Positions 49,038 to 58,768 of a stretch of DNA of 64,000 nucleotides are shown here, piece by piece. The notes beneath the pieces were generated by a model. It made no database searches. It was not told where the DNA came from and worked only from the letters and a program-made list of their open reading frames with translations. Where the stretch lies: the NCBI RefSeq assembly GCF_022347785.1, contig NZ_JAKRGA010000001.1, positions 496,001 through 560,000 of the forward strand. Direction: 5' to 3'. Position 1 is the stretch's first letter. Each line of letters begins with the position of its first letter. A program made the translations under genes and the position numbers. The stretch is from Psychrobium sp. MM17-31. GTDB lineage: Bacteria > Pseudomonadota > Gammaproteobacteria > Enterobacterales > Psychrobiaceae.

Positions 49038-52000
49038 CTATTTGATTAAGTTACGACGACGTAACCAAATTAATGGTGCTAATAGTAATGCACTAAAACC
49101 TAGCGAACCACTGCTACTATTTTTCTTAGTTTCAGGTAGCTCAGGAGCTTTATCTGCAACTTCAGTAACCATTACAGTTACTTGCTTAGCAACTGTAACT
49201 GTGCCGTCAGATACAGCAACTTCAAACACTAATTCAGTATCCGCTGATACTTGCGGGGCAGTATAAACAGCAGTAGCACTGTTAACATTATTCAGTGCAG
49301 CATCAGGGCCTGAAATTTGAGTCCAAGTATAAGTTAACTCATTCTCATCAACATCAGAAGCAGTTACGGTCAACTCGCCTGTATTGAAAGCACCACCAGC
49401 ACTAACACGTTCAGCAACACTTTCACCAGTTACTTCAGCAATCATCGGTGCTCGATTATTACACGCGTATATATCACCAGCAATAACATCATGGAACACA
49501 CCCGACTCAATGTTATTAAATCGAATATTATCAATGTACCAACCATCTTCGTTGGCAAATGCATCAGAGCCTAGGCGGAAACGGAATCGAACTTTGTTGC
49601 CATTAAGCGCACTACCGAAATTAACCGATTCATTACCGAAAGCAAAACCTGTAAACGTTTCTCTTTCTGATAAAACTTGGTCTTCATTCTCCTCTAATGC
49701 TCCAGTATAACCAGTAGCAAAAGTACCGCCCATTTTGGTAACATCAGCCCAGTCACCGCCATTAACGCTAACTTCAACTACGCCGCCATCCCAATCTTCT
49801 TCAAGATCAAAGTAATGCCACCAGCTAACAGAGAAGTCGCCATTGTATCCAACTTCAAATTCTTTAGTTTCAAAAGAGACATCTGACTTAAAACCATTAT
49901 TCGTCATACCTAACATTTGGGTGCCAGTGTCCAATCCAAATGAGTCAAAAATTGCTGCTGAGGCTTGATCTAAAAATGCAGTACCTTTTGCATCATCACC
50001 ACCAACTTGAACATTTTCAGTCCAGTTAGCAAAACCAGCGACGCTCTCTACATCATCGAAGTCACTGTTCGCTTTTGGCGTTCTTAACTCAAAATCATAG
50101 TTAACAGTAGCAGTAATTGTTTCTTCAACTGCCTCTACGATATCATCACCTTCTACTAACTCTGGGAAAGTGACTTTAAATCGCAGTTGGTCCGCAATTG
50201 CAGCGCCAGCTAGTGTTATTTCAATAGGTGAAGAAGTTGCGGTAGAGTACGGGGCAAGCGTATCAAATATATACTCACCATCATTAGCGAAAGTAACGTC
50301 TTGTTCAGTTTCCATCACAAGCTTCACTTTTACATTGTTAAGAACTTTATTACCTGAATTAGCTATTTTAACAGTAACAGTACCTGTTTCACCGTTATCT
50401 AAAACGCTGTCATTAGAGCAGTATCCTAAATTACCTTTACGGTAGTCTGTTTCAATTTTAGTGTCTACTAATGAATATGTTGCTAAATCGGTTTTAAATG
50501 ACTCTACAACACCAGAATGAGTATCGTCGAATCTCTCTGGAGATACAGCACCTAAACCCAAGCCACGTTTAGCGAATGCACCTAACATAACTTTATAATC
50601 TTCAACATCTCTCGCATATGCAACAGATAAGATAGCATCACGAGCTTCTGTATAAGTTGGTGCAATAGGAGTCATCTTATAACCCGCAACAAGATAGTCC
50701 ATCATCAAGCTTTGAGCTTCTTTGAAGGTGTAACGTTCATCGTTAATTAATGCAACATAAACTTCCCATAAAGTTAATGCCCAAATTTCACCTGAAGCAT
50801 GTACCTGCGCATTATTTGAACCGACACGTACACCTTCAGGTAAATCAACACCTTGTTCGATATGTTTGAAAGTTAATGGGTTGATATCCATTTGCGTTGA
50901 GTAAGGCGCACGACGAATACCAAAGTAGAAGTTATCTGTATAACCTGAGCCTGTGTAGGCTGCTTGGAATAATTCATTACCTTCGATCTTCGCATCATCT
51001 TCACGAACCATTAGTAATAAAGCATGGAAATCCCCCCAGCCTTCACCCATAGCACGGCCTTGGTTGTTCACTAAACCAGAAGAGTTACCTACTAAACGGT
51101 TAGAGATGTAATGCCCCCATTCATGAGCAACAGTACCATTGTCAAATGTTCCGTCACGATAAGGCGTGTCATTAAACATCGAAATTTTCGAATTACCAGC
51201 TTCAATTGCATCGTAAATAGCTTGGCCGTCTGTAGAGGAAAGTCCCATATTAGGAATTTTTACTGTATCGTCATCGCCGCCCATAGGAGCAGGTGTTTTA
51301 CCATCAGGATCACGAGATGGAGTATTTGCGACTAAAGCACCGATAGCACCCGCGTCTTGAGCAAATTTAACTTTAACAGTGAAGTTACAACCACCACGAT
51401 CGATAATTGCAATCTTGCCAGCTAAATCAGCAGCGTTGGTAGGAGCCTGACAGCCATCATAAACACTTCCACCGTCGGCATCATCACCATCAATCATTCG
51501 CACAACATCACCAACAACAGGCGCAGAAAAACGACGTGCACCAAAATTAGAAACTTGTGTAGATTCTAATAATGTGTCTGAATCACCAACAATAGAGACA
51601 CCGTAATCTTCGCCAATTTCTGAAATGAAGTCATCATACAAATACATTTGCATACGAGGTGATGCACCATCAGCAGGAGTTGCCATATTAGCGTTATTAA
51701 AGCCTGAATTATCTTGTGCTTCGGCTTGAATCGGATCACCTTCTACACCACCACGCCCATAGTTAACTTTCTGAGCATTACCAGCTTTCTCGTCAAAACC
51801 ATGATCATAAAATTGATCATGTAAATAGTTATTAACGTAGAATAAATTAGTAATAGCTGCTTTACGATTATCTACCGAATAATGCTTTTGGTCAGGTTTT
51901 AGCGGATAATCAAACGTGGCATCACTAGTTGTTTCAGCATAGTAATCACCGTTACTAAAACCCGATGGTGCTACAGCATCAACATAGGCTACAACATTAT

Positions 52001-53078
52001 TACCGGATGTTGTCGTAGCATCATCAGCAAGCCATGGATCATTGGTGCTAATAGGACCAGCAACTAAAGATACAAGTTTTGCTTCAGTGATCTCTGTCGG
52101 ATGATCTTTATTTTCTGATTTAGCCACAGGCCAAGGTGACACATCACCAAATGGGCCATCATGTGGAATATTCCCTAACGTAGTATCAGCATACACTCGA
52201 TAGTTAAACGCCTTCTCTGAATTTACCAAATTCTTTTTATACAATACTCGTCCACTATCTGCTGCGATAACATACGCGTAATAATCCGAAGAAAGCTCAT
52301 CCGCTTTTCCTGCCTCAATTTCAACATAATGAGCAGCAATTAGCTTACCGTCTAGCTCATACATTACACGTTTGGCACGTGGTTGATTTAATACTTGATA
52401 AGCTTCACCTTTGGCATCAACAGAGAAACGTTGATATTTCTTATCTAGTGTATCATCAGCTTTAATCTTAAAGTGCTGCTCTTCGCCGCCCATCGCTCTA
52501 AATGCACTTTTAAGCGCTTGCTCCGCGGTTCCAAAGTTAACAGCAGCGTTTGTTGAGTCGATAGAGCGTCTTTCCGCTAAGAAGCCAGATGCAGCAACCA
52601 ATTCACGTTCAGCTGTCATCATAATGTTAAATTCACGATTGAAAACTTCAACGCCATAGACTTCTTGTTTGTATTTAGCAACTAAACTACCGCTTTTCTG
52701 ACGTTGTAGATTACTTAATACTGCCTTATTTTTGAAAGAGCGTTCAGTCGAAACACCAGTTAAGTTGCCTAAATAAAACTCAGCCGCAACTCTATCTCTA
52801 CTCTCTGGTTCAACTCCCTCAAACGAAGGCATAGCTTGGCTTTTAGATGCCCAAATAAACGTAGGACGATTCAAAGAATCATCGAATTGACTTCTCATTC
52901 CACTCACGGTGATTTGTCTATCTAAATCAGCTTTTTTAAGGCCTTGATACAAACCAAATTGTGCGCTCTGAGGTTTTAATGATGCATCGAAAAAGTTAGT
53001 GTTCTCTCCAGCATTTGCCATGCTTGCAAGAGAAGAGCACACAACTAACGAAATCATTGAAGGTTTAAAAAATTTCAT
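49038..53078 (-). CDS. Secreted M36 (fungalysin-type) metallopeptidase with GlyGly-CTERM
   Basis: Exported zinc protease of 1346 residues. Order: signal peptide (about 1-23, ending ASMANA), FTP-like propeptide (about 60-250), M36 catalytic domain with an inserted PA domain (about 500-605, GKIAIIDRGGCNFTVKVKFA), the zinc motif HEWGH at about 650 (VAHEWGHYISNRL) and a later helix with GEGWGDFHALLL that supplies the glutamate ligand. Then come Ig-like and jelly-roll beta domains, one PKD/cadherin-like domain (about 1220-1305), and a tail GSLGFSALLLAPLIWLRRR, a GlyGly-CTERM sorting signal. The family is known as rhombosortase-dependent M36 peptidase. AAGGA lies 9 bases before the ATG. It probably digests environmental protein. 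No rhombosortase is in the window. Confidence 0.92.
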   Translation of the reverse strand: MKFFKPSMISLVVCSSLASMANAGENTNFFDASLKPQSAQFGLYQGLKKADLDRQITVSGMRSQFDDSLNRPTFIWASKSQAMPSFEGVEPESRDRVAAEFYLGNLTGVSTERSFKNKAVLSNLQRQKSGSLVAKYKQEVYGVEVFNREFNIMMTAERELVAASGFLAERRSIDSTNAAVNFGTAEQALKSAFRAMGGEEQHFKIKADDTLDKKYQRFSVDAKGEAYQVLNQPRAKRVMYELDGKLIAAHYVEIEAGKADELSSDYYAYVIAADSGRVLYKKNLVNSEKAFNYRVYADTTLGNIPHDGPFGDVSPWPVAKSENKDHPTEITEAKLVSLVAGPISTNDPWLADDATTTSGNNVVAYVDAVAPSGFSNGDYYAETTSDATFDYPLKPDQKHYSVDNRKAAITNLFYVNNYLHDQFYDHGFDEKAGNAQKVNYGRGGVEGDPIQAEAQDNSGFNNANMATPADGASPRMQMYLYDDFISEIGEDYGVSIVGDSDTLLESTQVSNFGARRFSAPVVGDVVRMIDGDDADGGSVYDGCQAPTNAADLAGKIAIIDRGGCNFTVKVKFAQDAGAIGALVANTPSRDPDGKTPAPMGGDDDTVKIPNMGLSSTDGQAIYDAIEAGNSKISMFNDTPYRDGTFDNGTVAHEWGHYISNRLVGNSSGLVNNQGRAMGEGWGDFHALLLMVREDDAKIEGNELFQAAYTGSGYTDNFYFGIRRAPYSTQMDINPLTFKHIEQGVDLPEGVRVGSNNAQVHASGEIWALTLWEVYVALINDERYTFKEAQSLMMDYLVAGYKMTPIAPTYTEARDAILSVAYARDVEDYKVMLGAFAKRGLGLGAVSPERFDDTHSGVVESFKTDLATYSLVDTKIETDYRKGNLGYCSNDSVLDNGETGTVTVKIANSGNKVLNNVKVKLVMETEQDVTFANDGEYIFDTLAPYSTATSSPIEITLAGAAIADQLRFKVTFPELVEGDDIVEAVEETITATVNYDFELRTPKANSDFDDVESVAGFANWTENVQVGGDDAKGTAFLDQASAAIFDSFGLDTGTQMLGMTNNGFKSDVSFETKEFEVGYNGDFSVSWWHYFDLEEDWDGGVVEVSVNGGDWADVTKMGGTFATGYTGALEENEDQVLSERETFTGFAFGNESVNFGSALNGNKVRFRFRLGSDAFANEDGWYIDNIRFNNIESGVFHDVIAGDIYACNNRAPMIAEVTGESVAERVSAGGAFNTGELTVTASDVDENELTYTWTQISGPDAALNNVNSATAVYTAPQVSADTELVFEVAVSDGTVTVAKQVTVMVTEVADKAPELPETKKNSSSGSLGFSALLLAPLIWLRRRNLIK

Positions 53079-53266
53079 CCAATATATCCTTATGAAATTG
53101 TTATTATTATTTTGATTTTTATTACTTTTACGAATCTTAAGTCTAACAATCTGAAAAATTCGAATAGCACTTATAATCCTTTAGACCTATAATTACAACA
53201 AAAACAATCAATTCTAATTACATTTATTTAACACCGATCACCAATTAATTACTTTGAGGTTATAGT

Positions 53267-53743
53267 TTGAAATTATCTTCAATTGCAGCTTTTACATCTA
53301 TTGCATTACTTACTGCGTGCGATTCTACGAATAACAAAGAATCTACGAATAAGACTTCTCCAACATCTATTCAACCCCTAGAGAAGGAAATCAAGAACAT
53401 TAACCCGTTTGAATTAAAAAAAACGAGATTATTAACGATTAATAATCAAAAATTTGAATTTAATGGAAAAAAACTCACGACAAGTAGCAAGATAAGAAGC
53501 ATTAGAACATCACAAATAGGTAGTATTTCAGGGAGCTTTATTATTCTATCCAAAGAACGACCAACACCTGCTGTCTTAGGCTTACCAATTAATGATGATG
53601 CCAGTCTTGTTTCACCCAATACTTGGCGTTTTACCGCAAATCGTGGCACTGACTTTTTAGCCTTATACAAACAGCTTAAGAGCAAGTATAAAAAAGTAGA
53701 AATGTCTATAAAATATGGTGGAATTGATAGAGAAGAACAGTGA
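53267..53743 (+). CDS. Hypothetical lipoprotein
   Basis: A 158-residue protein with TTG start and GAGG six bases upstream. The signal peptide ends in lipobox LLTAC (Cys18), followed by a Ser/Thr/Asn-rich linker (DSTNNKESTNKTSPTS) and a small beta-rich domain with WRFTANRGTDFLALYKQLK near the end. No known family was recognised. It is divergent from the M36 peptidase gene across a 188-base gap, so shared regulation is possible but not shown. Local base use is AT-rich compared with neighbours. Confidence 0.6.
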   Translation: MKLSSIAAFTSIALLTACDSTNNKESTNKTSPTSIQPLEKEIKNINPFELKKTRLLTINNQKFEFNGKKLTTSSKIRSIRTSQIGSISGSFIILSKERPTPAVLGLPINDDASLVSPNTWRFTANRGTDFLALYKQLKSKYKKVEMSIKYGGIDREEQ

Positions 53744-53769
53744 TTTATTCTTCTCTAGAGATCATTAAT

Positions 53770-54333
53770 TTATTGTGGTGGAAAGTTCTCAAGAATTTCC
53801 GCCACTGCAAGATTAACTTTTTTACTGCGTTTTTCTGGCGTCGATTTAGCACTTAATCGAGTTTCGAAAGAGCCGCGCCATACTAGTTCTTTATTCGGCG
53901 TAACAAAATCAACAATCAAAGAGCCTTCTTTGTATTCTCGCTGCAGGCTATTGAGATTCATATGTACGCCCCAACGTGAGCCGTAATATCCGCGGCCAAA
54001 GCTCCAATAATATGGATGAGTATTTGCAACGTCGCGTTCACGTTTCTTGCTAATAGCGGTGTGAAAATTAACTAATACAGATGCTTCGTTTGGCGCCACT
54101 TTACGCAGGCCTTTAGCGGCTAATTGCTCTTCAATTGCACTGATAATGCGCTTGTTATTAATATCACTATTGAAATATTCTTTATCACTGCCAGCCGGCT
54201 TAGACTCTACTACCCAAGCATAGGTTTTAAGCTGGGAGAAGTTCACCGTCGTGTCATAATCATAGTTCGGTGTTGTTTTACATCCTGTGATTAACACTGC
54301 CAAACCAATCAGTGGGGCAATTGCTATTTTCAT
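53770..54333 (-). CDS. DUF4136-like lipoprotein
   Basis: A 187-residue lipoprotein with lipobox LITGC (Cys18 from ATG at 54333); a 13-codon longer reading was rejected because its start has no signal sequence. The mature part begins with KTTPNYDYDTTVNFSQLKTY, the typical DUF4136 opening. It continues with IEEQLAAKGLRKVAPNEASV, REYKEGSLIVDFVTPNKEL and ends in the LAVAEILENFPP block. The family occurs widely as small outer-membrane lipoproteins of unknown role. It lies 70 bases after a small membrane-protein gene in the same direction. Confidence 0.78.
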   Translation of the reverse strand: MKIAIAPLIGLAVLITGCKTTPNYDYDTTVNFSQLKTYAWVVESKPAGSDKEYFNSDINNKRIISAIEEQLAAKGLRKVAPNEASVLVNFHTAISKKRERDVANTHPYYWSFGRGYYGSRWGVHMNLNSLQREYKEGSLIVDFVTPNKELVWRGSFETRLSAKSTPEKRSKKVNLAVAEILENFPPQ

Positions 54334-54403
54334 ATAAGACTCCTTAAATTCGAATACAGACGAGTGTATCACCTACCGTATTAAACATCGTAATTAATTG
54401 TTA

Positions 54404-54730
54404 TTAAACATCAGCCTTTCGCGGGCGAACGCTAAAGTAGATAATCACTCGCGCTAACGCATATCCCATCCCTAAAAATAACAATAAATCCTCAAAGCCA
54501 ATTAACCACCCAAAGGCTACATAGGCATAAAAGACATATAACTCCCACGGAAAGGCGCTTAGATATTCTTCGCGATATAGCAACAGCTCAGTCCATGGAA
54601 AAATAAAGCCGCACAGCATCATTATAAACTTTGCATCGATGAACTCACCGACCATTATATAGCACAGTGCAAACGAACCAATGGCGACTAAGCGTTTCGA
54701 TTGATAGCGAGAATTATCGTCATCAAACAT
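54404..54730 (-). CDS. Small hypothetical membrane protein
   Basis: A 108-residue protein from ATG at 54730 (MFDDDNSRYQSKRLVAIGSF). Three or four hydrophobic helices can be seen: about 15-30, 36-52, 63-77 and 80-98. A basic end (RPRKADV) follows. No family was recognised. It sits between the GFA-family gene and the lipoprotein gene, all on the minus strand with gaps of 50-70 bases, so a loose operon is possible. Confidence 0.55.
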   Translation of the reverse strand: MFDDDNSRYQSKRLVAIGSFALCYIMVGEFIDAKFIMMLCGFIFPWTELLLYREEYLSAFPWELYVFYAYVAFGWLIGFEDLLLFLGMGYALARVIIYFSVRPRKADV

Positions 54731-54777
54731 CAATATAATCCCTTTGTTGTGAACCTAAAGTGAATAGCAAATGAATA

Positions 54778-55164
54778 CTAATCATCTTCGATGATACAAG
54801 GTGTGTCTAACCAAGGTGCAGCTGATTGTCGGTGCAAGACTTTTATAGAAGAAGCAAGCCTTTGATTGTCTAGCAAGGGCAGCGCTATTGCGACTGATTC
54901 AAGCGAGTAGTTAGGCATGGTCCATTCGATGTTACTGCCACACTTTGCGCAAAACTTGCGTTTAACGCCGGCGCTGGAATCGTAACAAGTGAGTAATTCT
55001 TCGCCTTTGAGGTATATTATATCGCGACGCAAAAATCTCGCATAAGTAGCAAAGGCGGCGCCGTGTTGTTTCTGACACATAGTGCAATGACAATGAGAAA
55101 CTTTTAGCGCGTCGCCTTTAACCGAAAAAGCAATCTCGCCGCATAAACAACTTCCGTGATTCAT
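54778..55164 (-). CDS. GFA/CENP-V family zinc protein
   Basis: A 128-residue cytosolic protein of the glutathione-dependent formaldehyde-activating (GFA) fold. Zinc cysteines appear in order: CLCGE (6, 8), HCHCTMCQK and FCAKCGS. The central aromatic/Gly segment AAFATYARFLRR is also family-typical. Many members are not formaldehyde enzymes, and the substrate here is unknown. It is the second of four minus-strand genes beginning with the CHMI-family isomerase. Confidence 0.85.
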   Translation of the reverse strand: MNHGSCLCGEIAFSVKGDALKVSHCHCTMCQKQHGAAFATYARFLRRDIIYLKGEELLTCYDSSAGVKRKFCAKCGSNIEWTMPNYSLESVAIALPLLDNQRLASSIKVLHRQSAAPWLDTPCIIEDD

Positions 55165-55196
55165 GTCCTTTTACTCCCTAGTTAAGTTTTAAGGCA

Positions 55197-55505
55197 TTAG
55201 CTCTTGAAATAAGTCGCCTTATCGATATCAACAACTTCAACGGTTACCACAGTATCTTCTAGCTCTGATTTTAACGCACTTCCAACTGCTTGCGATAACG
55301 CCAGCTTTTGCGCTACTGTCCTGCCCTGCCAAATTCGCGCTTGTACATGTACAAATTTAGCTGGGATTGAATTTTCATATGACGTCGCTCTAACTTGAAT
55401 ATCCGGTCCAGTAAATAATCCGGATTGACGCGCGGCATTGTCAATAAACGGCAGTAAATCACAAGCCTTAATATTGGCACTGTGTTCAACAATAAAATGA
55501 GGCAT
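55197..55505 (-). CDS. 5-carboxymethyl-2-hydroxymuconate isomerase family protein
   Basis: A 102-residue tautomerase-superfamily protein beginning MPHFIVEHSANI; Pro2 would become the N-terminal catalytic proline after Met removal. The segment FVHVQARIWQGRTVAQKLAL and the end EVVDIDKATYFKS fit the CHMI (HpcD) family, which acts in homoprotocatechuate degradation. No other hpc/hpa genes are in the window, so the physiological substrate is uncertain. It heads the group of minus-strand genes down to the DUF4136 lipoprotein. Confidence 0.85.
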   Translation of the reverse strand: MPHFIVEHSANIKACDLLPFIDNAARQSGLFTGPDIQVRATSYENSIPAKFVHVQARIWQGRTVAQKLALSQAVGSALKSELEDTVVTVEVVDIDKATYFKS

Positions 55506-55703
55506 ATTTCTATCTTATCAGGCATTAACGACAAGCAACTTTATCGCTGCATTTGGCTGCTGTCATCATTTTTAAAAATGTTACATTTACTTACACTTGA
55601 ATAACAATCCTCGTCTGTTTTATATGACATCCCCTTCCCCATAATTTAAAGTATGCTCAGCAGTTTTTCTCACTGTTTAAAATAACAACGATAAGAGATA
55701 ATT

Positions 55704-58700
55704 ATGATAAAAAAAGCACTCAGCAGTGCCGTTATCGCGGGTCTCGTCAGCCAAAGTGCAATGGCTGATCAAACATCCCCGGTGTTAGGCATGCATCACA
55801 AAACGCCTGATTTAATGGCGTTTACCAACGCCACTATTTATACATCCCCGAATGTCAAACTAACTAACGCGACCTTGGTCATCGAAAATGGTCATGTTAA
55901 ATCAGTATCAAAAAACGCTAAGTTGCCAAAAGGCGCGAGTGTTATCGATGCTAAAGGCATGACGATTTACCCAGGATTTATCGACGTTTACTCAGAGTAC
56001 GGCATCGACTACAGCTACCCTAAATCAAAAACACGTGGCCCGGTTTATCGCATTGACCGCATTGGTGGCAATGCAGCCAATGGCGCCATTCACGCCCAAA
56101 TGAACTGGAGTGATTATTTCGCGCCAGATGAAAAAGCCGCTAGCAACTACATTAAAAATGGTTTTACAGCCGTACAAACGGCCAAACACGACGGTATTTT
56201 ACGTGGTCGTGGCGTAACTGTTTCACTAGCTAATGGCATTGCGAATGATTTGGTCTACAACGCGCAATCACAACACTTTGCATCGTTTAATAAGGGCAGC
56301 TCGGCGCAAAATTATCCAAGTTCATTAATGGGAAGTATTGCCCTGTTGCGCCAAACATTTTCAGATGCCAATTGGTATCAAAAGGCGCAAGGTAAATCAG
56401 TGACCTTCGACGGTGATAACATCGAATACAATGCCGCGCTTAACGCCATTGCCAATATCGAAAAGCAAGGTGTTTTCTTCGCCACTCAAAACGAACAATC
56501 GCTGTTACGTGCCGCCGAACTCCTGAAAAAATTTGATATCAACGCCACTTTCCTTGGCAGTGGTTTTGAATACGCTCGCCTCGATGAAATTGGCAAACTA
56601 AACGCCAATCTTGTTATGCCAATGAGTTTTGCTGACAAGCCAACACTGGGCACAACGCAAGGATACGATATTTCACTGGCTGATTTACGCCATTGGGAGC
56701 GTAGCCCTGGTAACCTAGCAGCGCTTGAAGATACTAAACTGACGTTAGCCCTAACAAGTCACGGAACTAAAGGCAGTGAGTTTTTAACCAACCTTCGCAC
56801 CGCCGTGAAACACGGTTTAAGTGAGAAGGCAGCATTAGCGGCACTCACCACTAACCCTGCGAAAATCGCTGGCATCGCCAATGAAGCAGGCCAATTAAAA
56901 GCCGGCTATAACGCTGACTTTATTATTGCTAAAGGCGATATTTTTAAAGACGGAAAAATTGTTTCTGTGTGGACTCAAGGCCAAGCACATCAACTTGTTG
57001 AGCCGAACCATCTTGCGATGAACGGCCAGTACACTGTAAATAGCAAATATAGCAACGAGCCATTAGCGCTGACGTTAGATATTGCAGGCAAAAAAGCGAA
57101 AGTTACTGTCAAGCAAGGCGACAAAACCTTAAAAGCGACTAACGTTGAGAAAACCAGCGACAGTGTGAGTTTTGTCGTTACAGAGAATGGCCAAGCTATT
57201 CGCTACCGCTTATGGCAAGGGGATAATGCGAAACAACTAGAAGGCCGTCAGATCGACGCCGAGCAGCAATCGCAACTTATCACTGCAGTCGCTAAAGCAG
57301 CTACAGATAAAGCAGCGAAAAAAGCAGATGGCGAAGCTATTGAATACGTGGGGCAGCTAACATGGCCAAATCGTGCATTCGGTCAAAGCACCCTGCCAAA
57401 ATCGCAAAAACTGCATCTTAAAAACGCCACTGTATGGACCAGTGAAAAAGACGGTATCTTAGAGAATACCGACGTTATCGTTGCCAATGGCAAGTTCGTT
57501 AAAATTGGCAAAAACCTAAAAACGCCATCGGGATATGAGGCTATCGACGCCACAGGTAAACACATTACCGCAGGTATTATCGATGAGCATTCACATATCG
57601 CCATTTCGCGCGGTGTCAATGAAGGTACTGAAGCGATCACCGCAGAAGTACGTATCGGTGATGTAGTCAATCCAGATGACATTCAGATTTATCGCTCGCT
57701 TGCTGGTGGTACCACTACTGCACAACTTCTTCACGGCAGTGCCAACCCTATTGGCGGTCAAGCGCAAATCATCCAACTAAAATGGGGTGAGTCGGCGCAA
57801 AACATGAAGATGAAAAACGTACCAGGTTCGATTAAATTCGCCCTTGGTGAAAACGTGAAACAAAGCAACTGGGGCTCAGACTATCGCAGTCGTTACCCGC
57901 AAACACGTATGGGTGTTGAAGCGGTAATGAAAGATGCTTTCGTGCGCACAAACGAGTACAAAGCAGCACAGCGTGCTTACGATAAGTTAAGCCGCAGCGA
58001 AAAGCGCAAAACAGCGCCTATCCGCACCGACTACCGTTTAGAAACCATTGACGAGATCTTACAATCTCAGCGTCACGTGCACATTCACTCGTACGTTCAA
58101 TCTGAAATCTTAATGTTCTTACGCTTAGCGGAAAAATTTGATTTCACGGTAACAACCTTCACCCATATTTTAGAAGGCTACAAACTAGCCGACGAAATGG
58201 CCAAACACGGCGCGGGTGGTTCAACCTTTGCTGACTGGTGGGGTTATAAGTTTGAGGTTTATGATGCCATCCCACAAAACGCCTGTTTAATGAATCAACG
58301 TGGCGTATTGACCAGTATCAACTCTGACAGTCCAGATCTACAACGTCGTCTGAACCAAGAGGCAGCTAAGTCAATTACTTACTGTGACATGTCACAAGAA
58401 GATGCATGGAACATGGTGACATTAAATCCAGCTAAGCAGCTAAAAATCGACAACCGCGTTGGTTCTATTAAAGCAGGTAAACAAGCTGACTTCGTGATCT
58501 GGGATCACAATCCACTGTCAGTTTACGCTCGTGCAGAGCAAACGTGGATCGACGGTCGTAAATACTTTGACCTAACCACTGATATGGCAGCGCGTAAGGC
58601 ACAGCGCATTGAGAAATCGCAATTAATCAACAAGCTCATTGCCGATAAATCAGCTAAAACCAGCTCAACAGCACTCAGTGCAACCGAAAAAATGATTCAA

Positions 58701-58766
58701 CCTGTTTGGCATTGTGACGATCAGCATGACACATGGCAACAACACATCGACCATGGAGTACACTAG
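55704..58766 (+). CDS. Secreted two-domain amidohydrolase
   Basis: A 1020-residue exported protein (signal peptide to about AMA, residue 21) with two amidohydrolase-like halves. The first (about 35-435) has the usual entrance MTIYPGFIDVYSEYG, but the metal motif H-x-H is missing (Val-Tyr-Ser instead), so this half is probably inactive. A beta-sandwich-like linker follows (about 445-550). The second half (about 555-1000) has HITAGIIDEHSHIA with an intact H-S-H, then HVHIHSYVQSEILMFL, TFTHILEGYK and TSINSDSPDLQRRL, the metal ligands of the imidazolonepropionase-like/prolidase type. It overlaps the stop region of the next gene's frame and is probably co-translated with it. Substrate unknown; a periplasmic peptidase or amidase role is inferred. 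Confidence 0.82.
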   Translation: MIKKALSSAVIAGLVSQSAMADQTSPVLGMHHKTPDLMAFTNATIYTSPNVKLTNATLVIENGHVKSVSKNAKLPKGASVIDAKGMTIYPGFIDVYSEYGIDYSYPKSKTRGPVYRIDRIGGNAANGAIHAQMNWSDYFAPDEKAASNYIKNGFTAVQTAKHDGILRGRGVTVSLANGIANDLVYNAQSQHFASFNKGSSAQNYPSSLMGSIALLRQTFSDANWYQKAQGKSVTFDGDNIEYNAALNAIANIEKQGVFFATQNEQSLLRAAELLKKFDINATFLGSGFEYARLDEIGKLNANLVMPMSFADKPTLGTTQGYDISLADLRHWERSPGNLAALEDTKLTLALTSHGTKGSEFLTNLRTAVKHGLSEKAALAALTTNPAKIAGIANEAGQLKAGYNADFIIAKGDIFKDGKIVSVWTQGQAHQLVEPNHLAMNGQYTVNSKYSNEPLALTLDIAGKKAKVTVKQGDKTLKATNVEKTSDSVSFVVTENGQAIRYRLWQGDNAKQLEGRQIDAEQQSQLITAVAKAATDKAAKKADGEAIEYVGQLTWPNRAFGQSTLPKSQKLHLKNATVWTSEKDGILENTDVIVANGKFVKIGKNLKTPSGYEAIDATGKHITAGIIDEHSHIAISRGVNEGTEAITAEVRIGDVVNPDDIQIYRSLAGGTTTAQLLHGSANPIGGQAQIIQLKWGESAQNMKMKNVPGSIKFALGENVKQSNWGSDYRSRYPQTRMGVEAVMKDAFVRTNEYKAAQRAYDKLSRSEKRKTAPIRTDYRLETIDEILQSQRHVHIHSYVQSEILMFLRLAEKFDFTVTTFTHILEGYKLADEMAKHGAGGSTFADWWGYKFEVYDAIPQNACLMNQRGVLTSINSDSPDLQRRLNQEAAKSITYCDMSQEDAWNMVTLNPAKQLKIDNRVGSIKAGKQADFVIWDHNPLSVYARAEQTWIDGRKYFDLTTDMAARKAQRIEKSQLINKLIADKSAKTSSTALSATEKMIQPVWHCDDQHDTWQQHIDHGVH

Positions 58767-58768
58767 TG

